Shown here: piece after piece, positions 29,265-38,468 of the stretch
Position numbering within the stretch: the first letter of the stretch is position 1
Layout of the letters: each line of letters opens with the position of its first letter
Assembly: GCF_011762045.1 (NCBI RefSeq)
Contig: NZ_JAASQS010000009.1
Span: 62,001 to 126,000 of the forward strand
Length of the DNA: 64,000 nt
DNA from: Rhizomicrobium electricum
GTDB lineage: Bacteria > Pseudomonadota > Alphaproteobacteria > Micropepsales > Micropepsaceae
Reading direction: 5' to 3'
Translations under genes and position numbers: made by a program
Notes under the pieces: model-generated
Seen by the model: the letters and a program-made list of their open reading frames with translations, nothing else
Database searches by the model: none
Told to the model about the DNA's origin: nothing

Positions 29265-30854
29265 TTAGGCGGGATCGAGCTGGGCCTTAATGACCTTTTC
29301 TACCTTGCGGTAGTCCGGCTTTCCGGTGCCGAGGACCGGAATCTCCTCGGCCAAGAAAATGCGCCGCGGAACGGCCAATTCGCTGACCCCGTGACGCTGT
29401 GCCCACACCACCAGATCGGTGCGCTTGGCCTCGGGATTGGTGGTCAGAAGCACAATCTGCTCGCCCTTGCGCTCGCCGGCGATAACGATGGCCGCATGCA
29501 TATGGTCCGGCCAAAGCGAGCTGGCGCAGTTTTCTACCACGCCGAGCGACACGGTCTCGCCCCCGACATTGGCAAAGCGCTTGAGCCGCCCGCGGATGGT
29601 CATGATGCCCTCGTCGTCGACCGAGACCACGTCGCCGGTGTCGTGCCAGCCGTCTTTGGGCGGATCGATCACGCCGGGGTTTTCCGGCTTGATGTAGCCG
29701 AGCATGACATTGGGGCCGCGAACGAACAGCCGCCCTGCGCCGGGAATGCCTTCGGCCGGTTCAAGACGCGCTTCCATGCCGGGCATGATGCGGCCGATTG
29801 TGCCGGGATGAAGATCGCCCGGCTGCTGGGCGGCGACGATCGGCGAGCATTCGGTCAGGCCGTAGCCTTCGACGATTTCGAGATTGTGCTTCTTGCTCAG
29901 AAGGCGGCGGGTTTCGTCGCGCACTTTTTCGGCGCCGCACACGGCCATGCGGACGGTATCGAATTCGCCGGGTTCGGCGATGCGTCCGTATTGCGACATG
30001 AAGGTGTCGGTCGAGAAGAAAATGGTGGCGCAGGTCTCCTTCACCCGCTTGACGATTTCGTGCGGCCGCAAGGGGGTCGGATGCAGCACCATCCTGGTGC
30101 CGGTGAACATGCCCAGCAACGCGCCGACGAGGCCGTAGCAATGGAACGTCGGCATCGAATTGAACCAGATGTCGTGCGGGTAGAACGCCTCGTGACGGCA
30201 GACCTGCACGATATTCGTGAGGATGTTTTTGTGCGACAGCGCCACACCCTTGGGCTCGCCTTCGGTACCCGACGTGAAAAGGATCACCGCCGGCTTGTCG
30301 TGGTGCGGGCTCGACGCCACCAGCTTGGGCATGAACTGACCGACGCCGGCGGCGAGTTTGTCGCGCAGGCCGAGCTTGGCGCGCACGTCTTCGAGATAAA
30401 CCAGATGGACCTTCTTCGAGAGTTCGGCGGCGAGGTCTTCCAGCTTCGCCAGTTCGATGAACTTGCGCGCCGTAATCACGCGCCGGACCACGGCGGTCTT
30501 CATCGCGCTGATCATGCCGGCGGCGCCGCTGGTGAAGTTCATCATCGTCGGGATGCGGCCGAACGCCGACACCGCGAAGAACGAGATGATCGAGCCGGCC
30601 GAGGTCGGCAGCATGATGCCGATATTCTCGCCGTGCGACGTGCCGCTCTTGAGCGCATGGCCGAGGGCGAGCGTGGCGCGCACGACCTCATCATAGTTGA
30701 GCTTGCGGTCATCGCTGTCGACCAGGCAGATGTGCCGGCCGCCGAATTTCTCGCGCGCATCGAGCAAGGCCTGAAACAAGGTCTTCCGGCTCTGCAGGAG
30801 CTCGGAATGGGCAAGGGGCCTGCCCGCGAAGACGGCAACGCCGGCTGAACTCAC
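29265..30854 (-). CDS. AMP-dependent acyl-CoA/acyl-ACP synthetase, Aas-like (copy 2)
   Basis: A 529-residue paralogue of the downstream gene, colinear over nearly its full length (shared blocks include IMLPTSAGSIISFFA, LFTSGTEGEPKGVALSH, EGYGLTECSP, HDTGDVVSVDDEG and PVLGTGKPDYRKVEK). It lacks about 20 N-terminal residues of copy 1. A 154-base gap separates the two, so each may have its own promoter. Strong likeness but many scattered differences suggest an old tandem duplication with possible specialisation of substrate. Confidence 0.82.
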   Translation of the reverse strand: MSSAGVAVFAGRPLAHSELLQSRKTLFQALLDAREKFGGRHICLVDSDDRKLNYDEVVRATLALGHALKSGTSHGENIGIMLPTSAGSIISFFAVSAFGRIPTMMNFTSGAAGMISAMKTAVVRRVITARKFIELAKLEDLAAELSKKVHLVYLEDVRAKLGLRDKLAAGVGQFMPKLVASSPHHDKPAVILFTSGTEGEPKGVALSHKNILTNIVQVCRHEAFYPHDIWFNSMPTFHCYGLVGALLGMFTGTRMVLHPTPLRPHEIVKRVKETCATIFFSTDTFMSQYGRIAEPGEFDTVRMAVCGAEKVRDETRRLLSKKHNLEIVEGYGLTECSPIVAAQQPGDLHPGTIGRIMPGMEARLEPAEGIPGAGRLFVRGPNVMLGYIKPENPGVIDPPKDGWHDTGDVVSVDDEGIMTIRGRLKRFANVGGETVSLGVVENCASSLWPDHMHAAIVIAGERKGEQIVLLTTNPEAKRTDLVVWAQRHGVSELAVPRRIFLAEEIPVLGTGKPDYRKVEKVIKAQLDPA

Positions 30855-31025
30855 GTGATCATCTCCCGAGGGGCCGGTTCAATCCGGTCCGCGTGTTAGG
30901 GCGGCAAACCTAATCGAACCCTGGCCGCAGGGGTAGGGTGGCGTGGATGTTGTCAACATCCTGGCGCACCGGTATGGCAACGCCACCCTTGGATTATAGG
31001 TCCGCGGCGTCCTATATGCATATTC

Positions 31026-32009
31026 ATGACCGTCGTCATCGACCAAAACGAGAAAGATCGCCGCGCCCCAAAGGCAGGGGATCAGCCGCGCCATCCCGAA
31101 AAAGCGCATCGGCCCGATAGCCCGATCCAGCGCAAGCCCGAATGGATTCGGGTCAAAGCGCCCGGAGGACGGGAATATGCCGGTACCGAGAGCGTGGTGC
31201 GCGAACACGGGCTGCATACGGTGTGCGAAGAGGCCGGCTGCCCCAATATCGGCGAATGCTGGACCCACCGGCACGCCACCATGATGATTCTAGGCGACAC
31301 CTGCACGCGGGCGTGCGCCTTCTGCAACGTCAAAACCGGCCTGCCGGGCCCTCTGGACTTGGCCGAACCGGCCCGAGTCGCCGAGGCGGTGGCCCGCTTG
31401 GGCCTCAAACACGTCGTCGTGACCAGCGTCGACCGCGACGACCTGCCCGACGGCGGTGCCAAGCATTTCGCCGACACCATTACCGCCATCCGCGTCGCCA
31501 GCGCCGGTACCACGGTCGAAGTCCTGACGCCCGATTTCCGCGGCAAGGCCGGCGCCATCGAAGTCGTGATGGCGGCACGCCCCGACGTGTTCAACCACAA
31601 CCTCGAGACGGTGCCGCGCCTGTACCTGTCGATCCGTCCGGGCGCCCGCTACTTCCATTCGCTGCGCCTGCTCGAACGCGCCAAGGAGTTGGCGCCCGAC
31701 GGCTTCACCAAGTCCGGTCTGATGGTCGGCCTCGGCGAAACCCGCGAAGAGATCATGCAGGTGATGGACGACATGCGCTCCGCCGGTGTCGATTTCCTCA
31801 CCATCGGCCAGTATCTGCAGCCGACCAGGAAGCACGCCGCGCTCGACCGCTTCTGGAGTCCCGAAGAGTTCAAGGGCCTCGAAGCCACCGCGCGCGCGAA
31901 AGGCTTCCAGATGGTCTCCGCCACGCCGCTGACCCGTTCGTCCTATCACGCCGATGCCGACTTCTCGCAGTTGAAGGCCGCTCGCGCGGAACTGTTGGCG
32001 AAAGGCTAG
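31026..32009 (+). CDS. lipA: Lipoyl synthase
   Basis: A 327-residue radical-SAM enzyme inserting sulfur into octanoyl groups on lipoyl domains of 2-oxoacid dehydrogenases and the glycine cleavage system. Both iron-sulfur clusters are covered: auxiliary cluster ligands C67, C72, C78 ([12 protein letters not shown]) and radical-SAM ligands C93, C97, C100 (CTRACAFC). The C-terminal RSSYHA serine ligand motif is present. The gene is followed by a palindromic repeat and the COQ10-like gene. Confidence 0.97.
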   Translation: MTVVIDQNEKDRRAPKAGDQPRHPEKAHRPDSPIQRKPEWIRVKAPGGREYAGTESVVREHGLHTVCEEAGCPNIGECWTHRHATMMILGDTCTRACAFCNVKTGLPGPLDLAEPARVAEAVARLGLKHVVVTSVDRDDLPDGGAKHFADTITAIRVASAGTTVEVLTPDFRGKAGAIEVVMAARPDVFNHNLETVPRLYLSIRPGARYFHSLRLLERAKELAPDGFTKSGLMVGLGETREEIMQVMDDMRSAGVDFLTIGQYLQPTRKHAALDRFWSPEEFKGLEATARAKGFQMVSATPLTRSSYHADADFSQLKAARAELLAKG

Positions 32010-32011
32010 AT

Positions 32012-32109
32012 CTTTCCTCCCCCGCGGTTCTCAATTGCGGGAACCGTACTTTGTTGGAATAGCGGGGGAGGTGTCGTCCGAAGCCTTGGCGAAGGATGAC
32101 GGAGGGGGG
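32012..32109. repeat. Dispersed palindromic repeat, CCTCCCCCGC family (copy after lipA)
   Basis: CCTCCCCCGC at 32016-32025 is the exact complement of GCGGGGGAGG at 32062-32071; the unit continues through GTCGTCCGAAGCC to GACGGAGGGGG at about 32109. The same order (CCTCCCCCGCGGTT, AATAGCGGGGGAGGTG, GACGGAGGGGG) recurs at 42153-42241. Here it begins directly after the lipA stop and could terminate that transcript. Confidence 0.75.
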
Positions 32110-32125
32110 ATCGACGGACCGCCGT

Positions 32126-32572
32126 ATGACCACGCACAAAGAATCCCGCACCCTGCCGTATACGGCCGATGTGATGTACGCCATCGTGGCGGACGTCGAG
32201 AAATACCCGCAGTTTCTGCCCTGGGTGACGGGCCTTCGCGTCGTGCGCCGGATCAGCGACACCGCATTCGACGCCGAAATGCGTGTCGGCTTTGCCGGTC
32301 TGTCGGAGCGCTATGTCAGCCGCGTGACGCTCGATCCGGCCGCCCACACCATCGACGTCGTGAAGACCCAGGGCGGTCCATTCCGCCGTCTCGAAAATCA
32401 CTGGCGCTTCACGCCGAAGACCGAGAGCACCTGCGAGGTGTCGTTCGCCATCGCGTTCGAATTCAAGAATCCGATCCTCAACGCCGTCGCCGGACGCGCG
32501 TTTCAGACCGTGATGCTGCAGATGGCGAGCGCCTTCGAAGCGCGGGCGCGAGTGCTGACGAAGCGGACCTGA
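32126..32572 (+). CDS. COQ10/RatA-like START-domain protein
   Basis: A 148-residue SRPBCC/START protein with the family pattern: ESRTLPYTADVMYAIVADVEKYPQFLPW at the N-terminus and a long C-terminal helix. Mitochondrial COQ10 binds ubiquinone and helps electron transport; the E. coli homologue has been described as RatA. In alphaproteobacteria it commonly follows lipA and the coenzyme Q role is the likelier. ATG 32126 was preferred; an upstream ATG (32096) is inside the repeat sequence and its extra residues have no family support. Confidence 0.88.
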   Translation: MTTHKESRTLPYTADVMYAIVADVEKYPQFLPWVTGLRVVRRISDTAFDAEMRVGFAGLSERYVSRVTLDPAAHTIDVVKTQGGPFRRLENHWRFTPKTESTCEVSFAIAFEFKNPILNAVAGRAFQTVMLQMASAFEARARVLTKRT

Positions 32573-32575
32573 ATC

Positions 32576-32749
32576 TCTGCCCCCGCGGGCGACACTGTTG
32601 TTGAAACAGGCACTAAGACCGTGGGGGAAGTCCGCGTTAGCGGAAAGGGGGCTTCAGTACTTTCGCAGGTGAGCCCCCTACGGCGCTTCGCGCCACTTCC
32701 CCCACGCGTTATGTGCCAACACAAACATCTCCTCACGCGCGGGGGCAGA
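32576..32749. repeat. MITE-like palindromic element, copy B
   Basis: A 174-base unit with 12-bp perfect terminal inverted repeats (TCTGCCCCCGCG at 32576-32587; CGCGGGGGCAGA at 32738-32749). Internally GGGGGAAGTCCGCG...AGGGGGCTT pairs with AGCCCCCT...CACTTCCCCC, so the whole unit can fold as a long branched hairpin. It aligns in reverse orientation with the element at 47838-48020. It starts just after the COQ10-like stop. No open reading frame of note. Confidence 0.82.
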
Positions 32750-32758
32750 AACAAAGGC

Positions 32759-32773
32759 GCGTCCGGGATGACA
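32759..32773. repeat. Solitary end of the GTCATCCCGG-type repeat
   Basis: GCGTCCGGGATGACA is the exact complement of the left end of the element at 5174-5325, here without a matching partner. It abuts the MITE-like element, suggesting an insertion or decay that broke an older repeat. Confidence 0.55.
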
Positions 32774-32823
32774 GCATCGCATCCGCCGCGAAACGCGCAG
32801 CGCACATCACACCATCACTAGCA

Positions 32824-33252
32824 TTACCGCGCCGCTGTGAACGTCACACGCTGGTCGGACTGCTTCTTGAACTGCAGCGTGACCTTTTCGACTTTGCCCT
32901 TCTGTTCGACGCCGACCACCCGCACGTTCGAGAACGTGGTGCGCAGGGTTTCGCCCCGGATGGACACGTCGAACAGGACACGGTCGTAGAAGGTCTTGGC
33001 CAGTTGGGCCTTTTCCAGCGCGGCATGCTCGCCGGTCATCTCGAACCAGAACACGTTGGTCGGCTTCGACCAGAACCAGCGGCCCGAGCGGGTTTCGGTC
33101 CCCCACAGGCCGACCTGAATCCAGCCGTTGTGCTGGCTCTCGGTGGCATTGCCTTTGATATCGCCGACTTTGACGAAGCTGCCGTCGGCGAACGCCGGCG
33201 CGGCGAGAAAACTCAGAATGAAAGCGAACGCGGCAAGACGATGAGCGCGCAT
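32824..33252 (-). CDS. Exported Hcp-like protein
   Basis: A 142-residue protein with a Sec signal peptide (HRLAAFAFILSFLAAPAFA, cleavage after residue 22). The mature N-terminus FVKVGDIKGNATESQHNGWI and the following GLWG match the opening strand and loop of Hcp, the T6SS tube protein, and the length (about 120) and beta-rich pattern fit (VEKVTLQFKKQSDQRVTF at the end). No other T6SS gene is in the window. Classical Hcp is not made with a signal peptide, so this is probably a periplasmic or secreted relative with another role. ATG 33252 was chosen because AGGAG lies six bases upstream and the signal peptide begins there. Confidence 0.68.
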   Translation of the reverse strand: MRAHRLAAFAFILSFLAAPAFADGSFVKVGDIKGNATESQHNGWIQVGLWGTETRSGRWFWSKPTNVFWFEMTGEHAALEKAQLAKTFYDRVLFDVSIRGETLRTTFSNVRVVGVEQKGKVEKVTLQFKKQSDQRVTFTAAR

Positions 33253-33333
33253 GGGCGTCTCCTCTCCACGAACACTGGAGAGCATTCTACGCCTGTTTGC
33301 GTCCGATACGATATGGAAACGAAATTTCCGAAA

Positions 33334-33822
33334 TCAGAGCAGTTTGAGAAGTAATCGAAGGGCCGCCTCAACCGTCTTCAGCCGCACCATGCCGCGTCCG
33401 ATATCGCCGAAACGGTGTTCTTCGTGCAAAGTCGGCCCGCCTTCCAGCGCGACGGCCGTATGGACGAGGCCGACCGGTTTGTCCGCCGTGCCGCCGCCCG
33501 GACCGGCGATTCCGGTCACCGACACCGCGAGTTGTGCCAGCGAATGCCGCACGGCGCCTTCCGCCATGGCGCGCGCCACCGGTTCGGACACCGCGCCGTT
33601 CGCTTGGATCAGCGCCATGGGAATACCGAGCAAATCGGCCTTGGCTTCGTTGGAGTAGGTTACGAATCCACGCTCCACCACGTCGGAGGAGCCGGGAATT
33701 TCCGTCAGCAGTCCCGCAATCAGCCCGCCGGTGCAGCTTTCCGCCGTCGCGATACGCAGTCCCTTGGACTTGGCTTCGTTGAGGACGACGGCGGCCAGTT
33801 CGGTCAGGCGAGGGGGAAACAT
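33334..33822 (-). CDS. pncC: CinA C-terminal domain protein (nicotinamide-nucleotide amidohydrolase)
   Basis: A 162-residue stand-alone CinA C-domain with the catalytic-serine motif ATAESCTGGLIAGLLTEIPGSS, GFVTYSNEAKADLLG and SVTGIAGPGGGTADKPVGLV. It deamidates NMN to nicotinate mononucleotide in NAD salvage. The N-terminal molybdopterin-like CinA part is absent, as is common in Alphaproteobacteria. It is separated by 62 bases from the pgpA-ispDF pair, same direction. Confidence 0.93.
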   Translation of the reverse strand: MFPPRLTELAAVVLNEAKSKGLRIATAESCTGGLIAGLLTEIPGSSDVVERGFVTYSNEAKADLLGIPMALIQANGAVSEPVARAMAEGAVRHSLAQLAVSVTGIAGPGGGTADKPVGLVHTAVALEGGPTLHEEHRFGDIGRGMVRLKTVEAALRLLLKLL

Positions 33823-33884
33823 CAGGAGCGCAATCCCAAAAGTGTGAAGCGGTTTTGGGATAAATTGCGCGACAGATCAACCGA

Positions 33885-34364
33885 TCAGATAAATCCCGAA
33901 TAGGCGAACAGGAAGACGACCACGCCGGCGAAGATACCCGCCACCACGTCGTCGGCCATAATGCCCAGACCGCCGCGCAGGTTCTCGGCTTTCTTCACCA
34001 GCCACGGCTTGGCGATGTCGAACAACCGGAACAACAGGAACGCCAGCACGAACCCGCCCCACGACAGCGCCGGATCGCCCGGCATCGCCGCCAAGCCGCC
34101 GATGGCGCAGGTCAGCCACTGGCCGGCGAATTCGTCGATCACGCAGTCTTGCGGATCGTCCTTGTCGACTTCGATGAAATAGCCGTCCGCCACCCAGACG
34201 CCGAACAGGGTGGTGATGAGCGCCAGCGCCATCATGCCCATCCAGCCGGTCAGCCACATCACCGGAATGGCGATCACGAGCGCGACGAGACTGGCGATGG
34301 TTCCGGGCGCCTTGCCGGCGCGTCCGAGGCCGAAAGCGGTGGCGAATTGGGCGAAAATGGTCAT
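33885..34364 (-). CDS. pgpA: Phosphatidylglycerophosphatase A
   Basis: A 159-residue integral membrane phosphatase of the PgpA family, converting phosphatidylglycerol phosphate to phosphatidylglycerol. Visible features: [19 protein letters not shown] near the N-terminus, the acidic [11 protein letters not shown] active-site motif, and [10 protein letters not shown] followed by [10 protein letters not shown]. Four hydrophobic segments. Start ATG overlaps the ispDF stop by four bases; the long open frame upstream is a shadow of ispDF. Confidence 0.94.
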   Translation of the reverse strand: MTIFAQFATAFGLGRAGKAPGTIASLVALVIAIPVMWLTGWMGMMALALITTLFGVWVADGYFIEVDKDDPQDCVIDEFAGQWLTCAIGGLAAMPGDPALSWGGFVLAFLLFRLFDIAKPWLVKKAENLRGGLGIMADDVVAGIFAGVVVFLFAYSGFI

Positions 34365-35509
34365 GGCAGGCGTACCGTAGCGATGGCCTCCGCAGCAATA
34401 CCTTCGCGGCGGCCGGTGAATCCGAGGCCTTCGGTGGTGGTAGCCTTCACGCTGACGCGCGAAAGCTCGAGTTTCAGGATTTCGGCGATCTTGGCGCGCA
34501 TCGCTTCGCGATGGGGACCGACCTTGGGCCGCTCGCAGATGACGGTCACGTCGACGTGGACGATGGTTCCGCCTTTGGCGCGCAACAGCCCGGCGGCGTG
34601 ATCGAGGAAGATGGACGAGGTGGCACCGCGCCAGCGTTCGTCGGTGGGCGGAAAGTGCATGCCGATGTCGCCGTCGGCGATGGTGCCGAGCAGGGCGTCG
34701 GTCAAGGCGTGCAATGCCACGTCGGCATCGGAATGGCCGACGAGACCCTCCGTATGCGGAATTTTGATGCCGCCGAGCCAGATATGGTCGCCGGGGCCGA
34801 ATTTGTGCACGTCGAAGCCGGTGGCCGTGCGGGTATCGCCGAGCCGCGCAGCCAGGAAGATCTGCGCCGTGGTGAAGTCCTCGGGCGTCGTGACTTTCAT
34901 GTTGTTGGTCTCTCCCAGCGTGGCGACGATCTTGAGGCCGTCCAGTTCCGCCAGAGCCGTATCGTCGGTCACCTCTTCGTCGGCACGGTCGCGATGCGCC
35001 TTGAGGATGGGCGCGAAGCGGAAGCCTTGCGGGGTCTGGGCGCGCAGCAGGCCTTCGCGTGGCACCGTCACCCACTTGCCGTTCTCGAGCTTGCGCAGGG
35101 TGTCGGACACCGGCACATGCGGCACGGCGCCGTCGGCGCCCGCTTCCAGCGCGTCGATCACCCCATCGATCAGGCTCTTGGACACGAAGGGGCGGGCGGC
35201 GTCGTGGATTAGGACGTAATCGGGCGCTTCCGGCTCCAGCAGCTCCAGGCCGCGGCGGACGGTTTCCTGCCGGGTGGCGCCGCCAAATCCGACCGGCCGC
35301 AGGTTCAGCCCCGCGACGGCTTGCTCATAAAGATCGGTCTGATCCGGACCGACCATCACCTGAATAAGGGCATCCGGGTAGTCGGCGAACGCCTCCAGCG
35401 TCCAGCGCAGCATGGGTTTGCCGAGGAGCCGGGCGTACTGCTTGGGCTGAGCCGCTCCGGCGCGCACCCCCTTACCGGCGGCTACAATCAGAATCGCAAG
35501 ACGGGGCAT
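34361..35509 (-). CDS. ispDF: Bifunctional IspD/IspF enzyme
   Basis: A 382-residue fusion. The N-terminal IspD half (about 1-220) has [23 protein letters not shown] and DDTALAE; it makes CDP-methylerythritol. The C-terminal IspF half (about 225-382) has GFDVHKFG (zinc site D and H), [18 protein letters not shown] and HFPPTDE; it makes the 2,4-cyclodiphosphate. The fusion is characteristic of Alphaproteobacteria and Epsilonproteobacteria. Start ATG 35509 gives [14 protein letters not shown]; the open frame runs further upstream without homology. Dihydrouridine synthase dusB, usual between ispDF and ntrB, is missing here. Confidence 0.96.
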   Translation of the reverse strand: MPRLAILIVAAGKGVRAGAAQPKQYARLLGKPMLRWTLEAFADYPDALIQVMVGPDQTDLYEQAVAGLNLRPVGFGGATRQETVRRGLELLEPEAPDYVLIHDAARPFVSKSLIDGVIDALEAGADGAVPHVPVSDTLRKLENGKWVTVPREGLLRAQTPQGFRFAPILKAHRDRADEEVTDDTALAELDGLKIVATLGETNNMKVTTPEDFTTAQIFLAARLGDTRTATGFDVHKFGPGDHIWLGGIKIPHTEGLVGHSDADVALHALTDALLGTIADGDIGMHFPPTDERWRGATSSIFLDHAAGLLRAKGGTIVHVDVTVICERPKVGPHREAMRAKIAEILKLELSRVSVKATTTEGLGFTGRREGIAAEAIATVRLP

Positions 35510-35622
35510 GTCGGCTGACTCGGGCAATGAAAAAGCGGCTCTGGATACGGCATCCCTGGCCGAGTTCCTAGCCTGCGACGTTGGGATGCGGTAAACATGC
35601 CCTAACGAGTGCAATCAGCCTG

Positions 35623-35652
35623 TTGCACACTTTGACAGCAATGGCCTATCAT
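35623..35652 (+). promoter_or_regulatory. Candidate sigma-70 promoter of ntrBC
   Basis: TTGCAC (35623-35628) and TATCAT (35647-35652) are spaced by 18 bases. A start near 35660 would leave only the ATG at 35668 as the ntrB initiation codon. Confidence 0.4.
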
Positions 35653-35667
35653 GCCCAAGTATTAGGC

Positions 35668-36786
35668 ATGGACGCTTTCGTGGCCGCACACCCTTTTGAT
35701 CTTCCCGCAACTGCCCAAATTGCCAGCGCGCTCCCAATGCCGGTGATCGTTGTTGGGCCGCAATTGCAGATCGTCTTCGTTAATCCCGCCGCCGAGCAGT
35801 TCTTTTCGACTGGCGCCGGGCACCTCCAAAAGCAAACCCTCAAGGACCTCATTCCGTTCGGCAGTCCGGTGCTCCAGTTGGTCGGGCAGGCGCTTGAACG
35901 CCGCGCTTCGGTCAACGAGCGGCACGTCGATCTGACGACGCCCCGTCACGGCGAGCATGTCGCCGACGTCACCGTCAGCCCGCTGATCGAGCCCGAAGGC
36001 ACGGTCGTCATCACCCTGCAGGAGCGCAGCCTCGCCCAGCGCATCGACAAGCAGTTGATTGCGCGCGGTGCGGTGCGGTCGATGCACGGCATGGCGTCGG
36101 TCTTGGCGCACGAGATCAAAAACCCGCTCGCCGGCATTCGCGGCGCGGCGCAGCTCATCGAACAGCAGCTCGCGCCTGACGACCATGAGTTGACCCAGCT
36201 CATTCAGGCGGAGACTGATCGCATTCGCGGTCTGATCGATCGGTTCGAAAGCTTCGGCGACACCCGCAGCTTTCCGCGGGCGCCGGTCAACATCCACGAA
36301 GTGCTCGATCGCGTCCGCCGTGTCGCGGAGTCGAGCTTCGGGCGCAATGTGAAGTTCATCGAGAGTTTTGACCCGTCGCTGCCGCGCGTGCTCGGCGACC
36401 ACGACCAATTGATCCAGGTTTTCCTCAATCTCGTACGCAACGCAGCCGATGCGCTGCCGGAGCAGGGCGGCGAGATCACGCTGACCACCGGCTATCGTCC
36501 CGGCGTGAAATTCGGCGCCGCGGTAGCGGGCGAGCGGGTCAGTCTGCCGCTCGAAGTCACCGTGCGCGACAACGGCCAGGGCATCCCGTCCGATTTGATG
36601 CCCTACATCTTCGATCCTTTCGTGACCACCAAGCGCGGCGGCTCGGGCCTCGGGCTGGCGCTGGTGGCGAAAATCATTGGCGACCATGGCGGCGTGATCG
36701 AATGCGATTCCGTGCCGCGCCGGACAGTCTTCCGCATCCTTCTGCCGAAGGCATCGACCGGAGTTGAGGAGACAACGAATGCCTGA
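35668..36786 (+). CDS. ntrB: Nitrogen regulation sensor histidine kinase NtrB
   Basis: A 372-residue NtrB: N-terminal PAS domain (about 18-120, [20 protein letters not shown]), dimerisation/phosphoacceptor helix with H148 in [19 protein letters not shown], and the HATPase domain with N-box [12 protein letters not shown]1 DNGQGIP and G2 [10 protein letters not shown]. No membrane helices, as expected for the cytosolic kinase controlled by PII. ATG 35668 was preferred because a promoter -10 overlaps the alternative ATG at 35641; neither has a strong ribosome-binding site. It overlaps ntrC by eight bases. Confidence 0.95.
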   Translation: MDAFVAAHPFDLPATAQIASALPMPVIVVGPQLQIVFVNPAAEQFFSTGAGHLQKQTLKDLIPFGSPVLQLVGQALERRASVNERHVDLTTPRHGEHVADVTVSPLIEPEGTVVITLQERSLAQRIDKQLIARGAVRSMHGMASVLAHEIKNPLAGIRGAAQLIEQQLAPDDHELTQLIQAETDRIRGLIDRFESFGDTRSFPRAPVNIHEVLDRVRRVAESSFGRNVKFIESFDPSLPRVLGDHDQLIQVFLNLVRNAADALPEQGGEITLTTGYRPGVKFGAAVAGERVSLPLEVTVRDNGQGIPSDLMPYIFDPFVTTKRGGSGLGLALVAKIIGDHGGVIECDSVPRRTVFRILLPKASTGVEETTNA

Positions 36787-38236
36787 CGGCACTATTCTGA
36801 TTGCCGACGACGATTCCGCCATTCGCACGGTGCTGAACCAGGCACTCGGACGAGCGGGTTATAGCGTGCGGACGACCGGCACGGCCGCCGGGCTGTGGCG
36901 CTGGGTATCTGCCGGCGACGGCAATCTCGTCATCACCGACGTGGTGCTGCCCGACGAGAACGGTTTCGATCTGATCCCGCGCATCAAACGGCTGCGGCCC
37001 GATCTACCGATCGTGGTGATGAGCGCCCAGAACACCATTCTCACCGCGATCACTGCGGCCGAACGCGGCGCGTTCGACTATCTGCCGAAGCCATTTGACC
37101 TCAAGGAACTCACCTCGGTCGTGCAGCGCGCTTTGGCGGTGCCGCAGAAGTCCCCGCGCGAATTGGCGGCGGCCGAAGCCGAAGGCGAAGAGAACGGTCT
37201 GCCGCTGATCGGCCGTTCCGCCGCGATGCAGGAAATCTATCGCGTCATCGCGCGCCTGACCCAGACCGACCTCACCGTGATGATCATGGGCGAAAGCGGC
37301 ACCGGCAAGGAGCTGGTCGCCCGCGCCCTGCATGATTACGGCAAGCGCCGGCACGGCACGTTCGTCGCCGTGAACATGGCGGCGATCCCGAAGGAACTGG
37401 TCGAAAGCGAACTGTTCGGCCACGAGCGCGGCGCCTTCACCGGTGCCACCAACCGCGGCGTCGGCCGCTTCGAACAGGCCGAAGGCGGCACGCTGTTCCT
37501 CGACGAAATCGGCGACATGCCGCTGGAAGCGCAGACCCGTTTGCTGCGCGTGTTGCAGCAGGGCGAATACACCACCGTCGGCGGCCGTACGCCGATCAAG
37601 ACCGATGTCCGCATCATTGCGGCTACGAACCGCGATCTGCGCCAGCTCATCCAGCAGGGCCTGTTCCGCGAGGATCTGTATTACCGCCTCAACGTCGTGC
37701 CGCTGCGCCTGCCGCCGCTACGCGAACGTGCCGAGGATATTGCCGATCTCGTCCGCCACTTCCTGCGCAAGGCGGAAGAAGAGGGCCTGCCGGCCAAGCA
37801 TCTCGATCCCGAAGCGCTCGATCTGCTCCGCCATCATCGCTGGCCCGGCAATGTGCGCGAACTGGAGAACCTGATCCGCCGTCTGGCCGTGCTGCACGCC
37901 GGCGATACCATTCCGGCGGCGGCCGTTGCGGCCGAACTGAAAGAGCCGGCGAAGTCCTCCAGCGCCGAGGACGGCGAGGAACCGGTTTCGCTCAGCGCCG
38001 CCGTGGAACGCCACCTGACGAAGTATTTCGCCACCCATGGCGACCGCCTGCCGCCGCCGGGCCTCTACGACCGGGTTCTGCAGGAGATCGAGCGGCCGCT
38101 GCTGTCGATTTGTCTTGCCGCCACCCGCGGCAACCAGATCCGTGCCGCCCACCTTTTGGGGCTCAACCGCAATACTCTGCGCAAGAAAATTCGCGATCTG
38201 GGCCTGGAAGTGATTCGCGGTCTCAAGACCGAATAG
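36779..38236 (+). CDS. ntrC: Nitrogen assimilation response regulator NtrC
   Basis: A 485-residue sigma-54 activator. Receiver domain with phospho-acceptor D54 ([11 protein letters not shown]), AAA+ domain with Walker A GESGTGKE and the sigma-54 contact motif GAFTGA at 218-223, and a C-terminal Fis-type HTH ([20 protein letters not shown]). It turns on glutamine synthetase and other nitrogen-scavenging genes when phosphorylated by NtrB. A GAGGAG ribosome-binding site precedes ATG 36779. Confidence 0.96.
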   Translation: MPDGTILIADDDSAIRTVLNQALGRAGYSVRTTGTAAGLWRWVSAGDGNLVITDVVLPDENGFDLIPRIKRLRPDLPIVVMSAQNTILTAITAAERGAFDYLPKPFDLKELTSVVQRALAVPQKSPRELAAAEAEGEENGLPLIGRSAAMQEIYRVIARLTQTDLTVMIMGESGTGKELVARALHDYGKRRHGTFVAVNMAAIPKELVESELFGHERGAFTGATNRGVGRFEQAEGGTLFLDEIGDMPLEAQTRLLRVLQQGEYTTVGGRTPIKTDVRIIAATNRDLRQLIQQGLFREDLYYRLNVVPLRLPPLRERAEDIADLVRHFLRKAEEEGLPAKHLDPEALDLLRHHRWPGNVRELENLIRRLAVLHAGDTIPAAAVAAELKEPAKSSSAEDGEEPVSLSAAVERHLTKYFATHGDRLPPPGLYDRVLQEIERPLLSICLAATRGNQIRAAHLLGLNRNTLRKKIRDLGLEVIRGLKTE

Positions 38237-38239
38237 ACA

Positions 38240-38320
38240 GCGTCTACTGGAGCAGACGCGGGGGTGCGTCGGGCTCCAGACGGTGGCGGGGGCGTGCGGG
38301 CCCCCCGCACCCGACCTTAT
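38240..38320 (+). terminator. Terminator region after ntrC
   Basis: Two hairpins follow the ntrC stop. The first, GCGTCT-ACTGGAGC-AGACGC, is at 38240-38259. The second is a strong GTGCGGG-CCC-CCCGCAC stem at 38294-38310, followed six bases later by TTATTT. Together they should separate ntrBC from ntrYX. Confidence 0.6.
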
Positions 38321-38381
38321 TTCCCCCGCCATGAAATCGCCTCGAAATTAACCCTAACCATCATCGCTCACCATTGCATTC

Positions 38382-38409
38382 TTGCAACAGGTGGCGAGTG
38401 CGCTACACT
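38382..38409 (+). promoter_or_regulatory. Candidate sigma-70 promoter of ntrYX
   Basis: TTGCAA (38382-38387) and TACACT (38404-38409) with a 16-base spacer, about 60 bases upstream of the preferred ntrY start. It supports ntrYX being expressed independently of ntrBC. Confidence 0.4.
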
Positions 38410-38468
38410 GTGTCTTTCCGGAGCGGTTGGCGGAGCTTAGCACCGCGCCGGCTTCCAAACGGTCGGGT

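Noticed and set aside
32096-32125. Earlier ATG as the start of the COQ10-like gene
   Set aside because: This ATG lies in the repeat end (ATGACGGAGGGGG) and the extra residues do not match the family; ATG 32126 was used.
32824-33252. Evidence for a type VI secretion system
   Set aside because: Only one Hcp-like protein is present and it has a signal peptide; no TssB/C/K/F/ClpV genes in the window. The ClpB at 17421 is the ordinary disaggregase, not ClpV.
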